From positions 62,001-126,000 of the forward strand of contig CAZGVE010000001.1 in NCBI GenBank assembly GCA_964528845.1: DNA of 64,000 nt, read 5' to 3'. The stretch is from FEN-1191 sp964528845. Its GTDB lineage: Bacteria > Pseudomonadota > Gammaproteobacteria > Steroidobacterales > Steroidobacteraceae. The number at the start of each line of letters is the position of its first letter. Position 1 is the first letter of the stretch. Below the pieces are notes generated by a model. It saw only the letters and a program-made list of their open reading frames with translations. It searched no databases and was not told the origin of the DNA. This document shows, piece by piece, positions 60,555 through 64,000 of the stretch. A program made the translations under genes and the position numbers.

Positions 60555-61127
60555 ATGGCAAAGCTGCTGCTGCAATCCCTGCTGATGCTCATCGTGTTCA
60601 GCCTGCTCACCGGGATCCTCTATCCGCTCGCGGTCACGGGACTCACCCAGCTGTGCTGCACCCGCACGGCGGGTGGCTCGCTGATCTATCGCGACGGGCG
60701 GGTGGTCGGATCGCGACTGCTGGGACAGCCCTTCGACCAGCCACGCTACTTCTGGCCGCGTCCGTCGGCCACTTCGCCAGCGCCCTACAACGGGCTGGCT
60801 TCCGGCGGCTCGAACCTCGGGCCGACGAACTCCGCGCAGATCGACGCCGTGAAGGCGCAGGTCAAGCGCCTGCAGGACGCCGACCCCGGCAATGCCGATC
60901 CGATCCCGGTCGACCTGGTCACCGCTTCGGCCAGCGGGCTGGATCCCGAGATCAGCCCGGCAGCGGCCGAGTACCAGGTTGCGCGCGTGGCCCGCGAGCG
61001 CGGAGTGGATCCGGGACCGGTGCGAGCCCTGGTTATGCGCCACACGGACTTGCGCCAGTGGGGCATTCTGGGAGAGCCTCGTGTCAACGTGCTGGAGCTG
61101 AACCTGGCCCTCGATGCGCTGCGCTGA
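60555..61127 (+). CDS. kdpC: potassium-transporting ATPase subunit C
   Basis: This 190-residue subunit has one N-terminal transmembrane helix (about 7-29) and a periplasmic domain with GSLIYRDGRVVGSRLLGQPF, YFWPRPSAT, NLGPTN and LDPEISPAAAEYQVARVA. A pair of cysteines (LCCTRTAGG) sits just after the membrane helix where the family usually has hydrophobic/His residues. This could be a disulfide or simply drift. An AAGGAG ribosome-binding site precedes the ATG. Confidence 0.95.
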   Translation: MAKLLLQSLLMLIVFSLLTGILYPLAVTGLTQLCCTRTAGGSLIYRDGRVVGSRLLGQPFDQPRYFWPRPSATSPAPYNGLASGGSNLGPTNSAQIDAVKAQVKRLQDADPGNADPIPVDLVTASASGLDPEISPAAAEYQVARVARERGVDPGPVRALVMRHTDLRQWGILGEPRVNVLELNLALDALR

Positions 61128-61167
61128 GCCCCACCACGGGTAACTGCGAGGACTGAATCGAAGATGG

Positions 61168-63894
61168 ATGAACGATAGCCGGCCCGATCCGGATCAGCTG
61201 CTGGCGCAGGTCCGGGCGACGGAGGCGCTGGCGGAGCGCGGTCGCCTCACGATTTTCTTCGGCGCCAACGCCGGGGTGGGCAAGACCTATGCGATGCTCG
61301 AGGCCGCGCAGCGCCGCCACGCGGAGGGCGTCGATGTCGTCGTCGGCTACGTCGAGCTGCACGGCCGTCCTGAAACCGAACGCCTGCTCGCGGGCCTGGA
61401 ACTGCTGCCGCCGCGCCTGGCCGAGGTCGGCGGCAGCATGCGTCGCGAGCTCGACCTCGATGCCGCGCTGCGGCGCAAGCCGCGGCTGCTGCTGGTCGAC
61501 GAGCTCGCGCATGCGAATCTGAGCGTCGGCGGTGTTCCACCGCGGCACCAGAAGCGCTGGCAGGACGTCGACGAACTGCTGGATGCCGGCATCGACATCT
61601 ACACGACGTTCAACGTACAGCACCTCGAGTCGCTCAACGACGTAGTCGCGCAGATCACCGGGGTGCGCCAGCTGGAGACGCTGCCGGATCGGGTGTTCGA
61701 CCGCGCCGACGAGGTGAAACTCGTCGATCTGCCCCCCGACGACCTGCTGCAGCGGTTGCGCGAGGGTCGGGTCTATCTGCCGCATCAGGCCGAGCGCGCG
61801 CTCGAGAATTTCTTTCGCAAGGGCAACCTGATCGCGCTGCGCGAACTGGCGCTGCGCAAGACGGCGGACCGCGTCGACCAGGCGATGCGCGAATACCGCC
61901 AGCAGAAGGCGGTCAGCGGCGCCTGGGCGGCGCGAGAACGGCTGCTGGTTGCGGTGGGCCCCGACGCGCAGGCCGAGCGCCTGGTGCGCGCGGGGCGGCG
62001 GCTCGCGGACGGACTCGGCGCCGAGTGGCTGGTGGTCTACGTCGAGACTCCCGATCTGATCGGCCTGTCCGAAGCCGATCGCAATCGCCGCATCGCGATC
62101 CTGCGGCTCGCCGACTCGCTCGGTGCCGAAGCCATCACGCTGGGCGGCCCGGCCGCGGCACCTGAACTGCTCGAATACGCACGCACGCGCAATGTGACGC
62201 GACTGCTGGTCGGCGCGCCACGCCGGCCGCGCTGGCGCCGCCTGCTGTGGCCGGGCACGACCGACAAGCTGCTGGCGGCCTCGCGCGAGATCGACGTGAT
62301 CGTGATCGGGGCGGCGCCGAACGGGGAGCGAGCCGCCGCGCCGCGCGAGGCCGGACCGTTGACGGCGACCGCGGACCGGAAGCGCCGCTGGCCACGCTAC
62401 GGTCTGGCGGTGCTCTCGACTCTGGCAGCAACCGGCGTGTGCACGCTGCTGTACGAATGGATTCCGGGACTAGGGCTCGCAAACCTGGTGATGCTCTACC
62501 TGCTGAGCACGGCTCTGGTCGCGGTATACGCCGGACGGAGGGCGGCCATCCTGAGTTCGGTGCTCGGGGTCCTGGCCTTCGACTTCATGTTCGTCCCACC
62601 GCGCTTCGACTTCGCGGTATCCGACGCGCAGTACCTGATCACGTTCGCGACGATGCTCATCGTGGCATTGATCATCGGCAACCTGAACGCCAGCGTGCGA
62701 TTGCAGGCGCGCGTGGCCGGTCACCGCGAGCGGCGCACCGCGCTGCTGTATGCAATGAGCCGCCAGCTGGCCGCGACTCGCGGACGCGAGGAGATGGCCC
62801 GGGTCGCGGTCCAGCACGTCGGCCAGGTGTTCGCCAGCCGCGCGGTGCTGCTGTTCGGCGACGAGGATGGCCGCGTGCGCTACCCGCGCGCCGAACGGCT
62901 CGAGGGCTCCTTTGCGGGTGCCGATCTCGGTGTCGCGCAGTGGGTCCTTGACCATGGCAAGCCGGCCGGGCTCGGCACCGACACTCTCAGCGGCGCGACC
63001 GGGCTGTACCTGCCGCTCGCGGGCGGCGAGCGCGCACTCGGTGTGCTCGCAGTGCTGCCCGGGAATCCGCGCCGCGTGACCCTTCCCGAGCAGTACCGGC
63101 TGCTCGAGACCTTCGCCGCGCAGATCGGGCTGGCGTTGCAGCGCGCTGACCTGGCCGCGCATGCGCAGGCTGCCGAAGTGCGTGCCGAGAGCGAGGCCAT
63201 CCGCAATGCGCTGCTCGCCTCGATATCGCACGACCTGCGCACGCCGCTCGCGACGATCGCGGGCGGTGCGGCGACGCTGGCCGGCAACCTCGACGCACTC
63301 AGTGCCGCTGACCGGTACGCACTGGCCCACTCGGTCAGCGAGGAGGCGACGCACATGAGCGAGCGCATCACGACGTTGCTCGACCTGGTGCGGCTCGAGA
63401 CTGGCGCGATCCAGCCGCGCTTTGACCTCTACCCCCTCGATGAGATCGTGGGCTCGGTGCTGCACCGGCTCGAGCAGCGGCTGCGCGACCATCCGGTGCG
63501 CATCGAGATTCCCGCCGACCTGCCGTTGATCCATGGCGATGGCCGCCTGATCGAGCAGGTACTCGAGAACCTGCTCGACAACGTCAGCAAGTACACGCCG
63601 CCGGGCGCCGCGGTCCGGATCCGCGCTCAGGCACTCTCGCGCCAGATCGAGATCAGCGTCGAAGATGACGGCCCAGGACTCCCCGGCGGTGACCCGGAGG
63701 TCCTGTTCGAGAAGTTCCAGCGTGGAGCTCCGGAGGGCGCGGTCGGGGGGATCGGGCTCGGTCTCGCGATCTGCCGCACCATCCTGGCACTGCACAAGGG
63801 GCGCATCTGGGCCGAGAACCGAACCCCGCACGGTGCCGCCTTCCGCTTCACCGTTCCGCGTGCACCGGCGACTCGCGCCGCAACCGTGTCCTGA
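61168..63894 (+). CDS. kdpD: Kdp sensor histidine kinase
   Basis: This sensor of potassium limitation and turgor has 908 residues. The N-terminal KdpD domain has Walker A GANAGVGKTYAML (32-44) and a universal-stress-like domain follows (about 245-375). Four clustered membrane helices lie at about 405-510, then a GAF-like region, the H-box SISHDLRTPLATIAG with phospho-His688 and the ATPase motifs NLLDNVSKYTPPG, VEDDGPGLPGG and GGIGLGLAICR. All domains expected of the full-length E. coli type (894 residues) are present. The kdpE ATG lies 11 nt downstream. Confidence 0.96.
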   Translation: MNDSRPDPDQLLAQVRATEALAERGRLTIFFGANAGVGKTYAMLEAAQRRHAEGVDVVVGYVELHGRPETERLLAGLELLPPRLAEVGGSMRRELDLDAALRRKPRLLLVDELAHANLSVGGVPPRHQKRWQDVDELLDAGIDIYTTFNVQHLESLNDVVAQITGVRQLETLPDRVFDRADEVKLVDLPPDDLLQRLREGRVYLPHQAERALENFFRKGNLIALRELALRKTADRVDQAMREYRQQKAVSGAWAARERLLVAVGPDAQAERLVRAGRRLADGLGAEWLVVYVETPDLIGLSEADRNRRIAILRLADSLGAEAITLGGPAAAPELLEYARTRNVTRLLVGAPRRPRWRRLLWPGTTDKLLAASREIDVIVIGAAPNGERAAAPREAGPLTATADRKRRWPRYGLAVLSTLAATGVCTLLYEWIPGLGLANLVMLYLLSTALVAVYAGRRAAILSSVLGVLAFDFMFVPPRFDFAVSDAQYLITFATMLIVALIIGNLNASVRLQARVAGHRERRTALLYAMSRQLAATRGREEMARVAVQHVGQVFASRAVLLFGDEDGRVRYPRAERLEGSFAGADLGVAQWVLDHGKPAGLGTDTLSGATGLYLPLAGGERALGVLAVLPGNPRRVTLPEQYRLLETFAAQIGLALQRADLAAHAQAAEVRAESEAIRNALLASISHDLRTPLATIAGGAATLAGNLDALSAADRYALAHSVSEEATHMSERITTLLDLVRLETGAIQPRFDLYPLDEIVGSVLHRLEQRLRDHPVRIEIPADLPLIHGDGRLIEQVLENLLDNVSKYTPPGAAVRIRAQALSRQIEISVEDDGPGLPGGDPEVLFEKFQRGAPEGAVGGIGLGLAICRTILALHKGRIWAENRTPHGAAFRFTVPRAPATRAATVS

Positions 63895-63905
63895 CGGCGG
63901 GCGCG

Positions 63906-64000
63906 ATGACTGTCGCGAGCCGCGTGATCCTCGTAGTCGAGGACGAGCCGCAGATCCGGCGTGTGCTGCGCACACTGCTCGAGCTGGAACAATTCCGGGT
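63906..64000 (+). CDS. kdpE: Kdp response regulator, N-terminal fragment
   Basis: Thirty-one codons are visible before the window ends. The sequence RVILVVEDEPQIRRVLRTLLE is the start of an OmpR-family receiver domain with its acidic ED pair. Position directly after kdpD identifies it as kdpE; the DNA-binding domain is outside the window. Confidence 0.88.
   Translation, partial: MTVASRVILVVEDEPQIRRVLRTLLELEQFR

Overview
This 64 kb window is a dense, very GC-rich chromosomal segment with no mobile elements, CRISPR arrays, rRNA or tRNA genes that I can see. Gene content and order point to a gammaproteobacterium near the Xanthomonadales/Nevskiales/Steroidobacterales. The indicators are the def-fmt-rsmB-DUF4390-ntrY-ntrX block facing LysM-dprA-smg-topA, an E. 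coli-type gshA, a split pntAA/pntAB/pntB, a periplasmic HiPIP and kdpFABCDE. The family-level assignment is inference. Genes often overlap by 1-4 nt, several convergent pairs overlap at their ends, and GTG/TTG starts are common.

Layout. 1-11.3 kb is central metabolism: a truncated alpha/beta hydrolase, fructose-bisphosphatase, an Omp85-like outer-membrane protein, acetolactate synthase subunits ilvB and ilvH transcribed divergently, a P-II protein behind a good sigma-54 promoter, a single-chain pyruvate carboxylase and glutamate-cysteine ligase. 11.3-20.2 kb holds a thiolase/hydrolase/ferrochelatase/VOC operon, an acetyl-CoA synthetase with a long histone-H1-like tail followed by a YceI lipoprotein, a HiPIP, a 5'-3' exonuclease and an HNH nuclease. 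20.3-25.0 kb holds the proton-translocating transhydrogenase and an ECF-type sigma/anti-sigma operon.

25.0-46.4 kb is information processing: priA, whose 5' end overlaps a cluster of DnaA-box-like sites beside an AT-rich island with nested inverted repeats; argS plus a SPOR protein; the leftward def-fmt-rsmB-DUF4390-ntrY-ntrX operon; and the rightward LysM-dprA-smg-topA-rlmJ-aroE-DUF885 series. 46.4-56.3 kb holds gnd-zwf (oxidative pentose phosphate entry), a diguanylate cyclase, a PLD-like protein lacking its catalytic lysines, a GGDEF/EAL protein, an M15 peptidase, an HD-domain protein and xthA. 56.4-64 kb is the Kdp high-affinity potassium uptake operon with its two-component system; kdpE runs off the window.

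The most unusual observations are the basic tail on acetyl-CoA synthetase (its reading frame is supported by the ATGA overlap with the next gene), the DnaA-box/inverted-repeat region at priA, an NtrX that has lost Walker A and GAFTGA residues, the split divergent ilvB/ilvH, and two enzyme-family members lacking catalytic residues (a dienelactone-hydrolase-like protein and a PLD-like protein). No gene-free stretch exceeds 300 bases.
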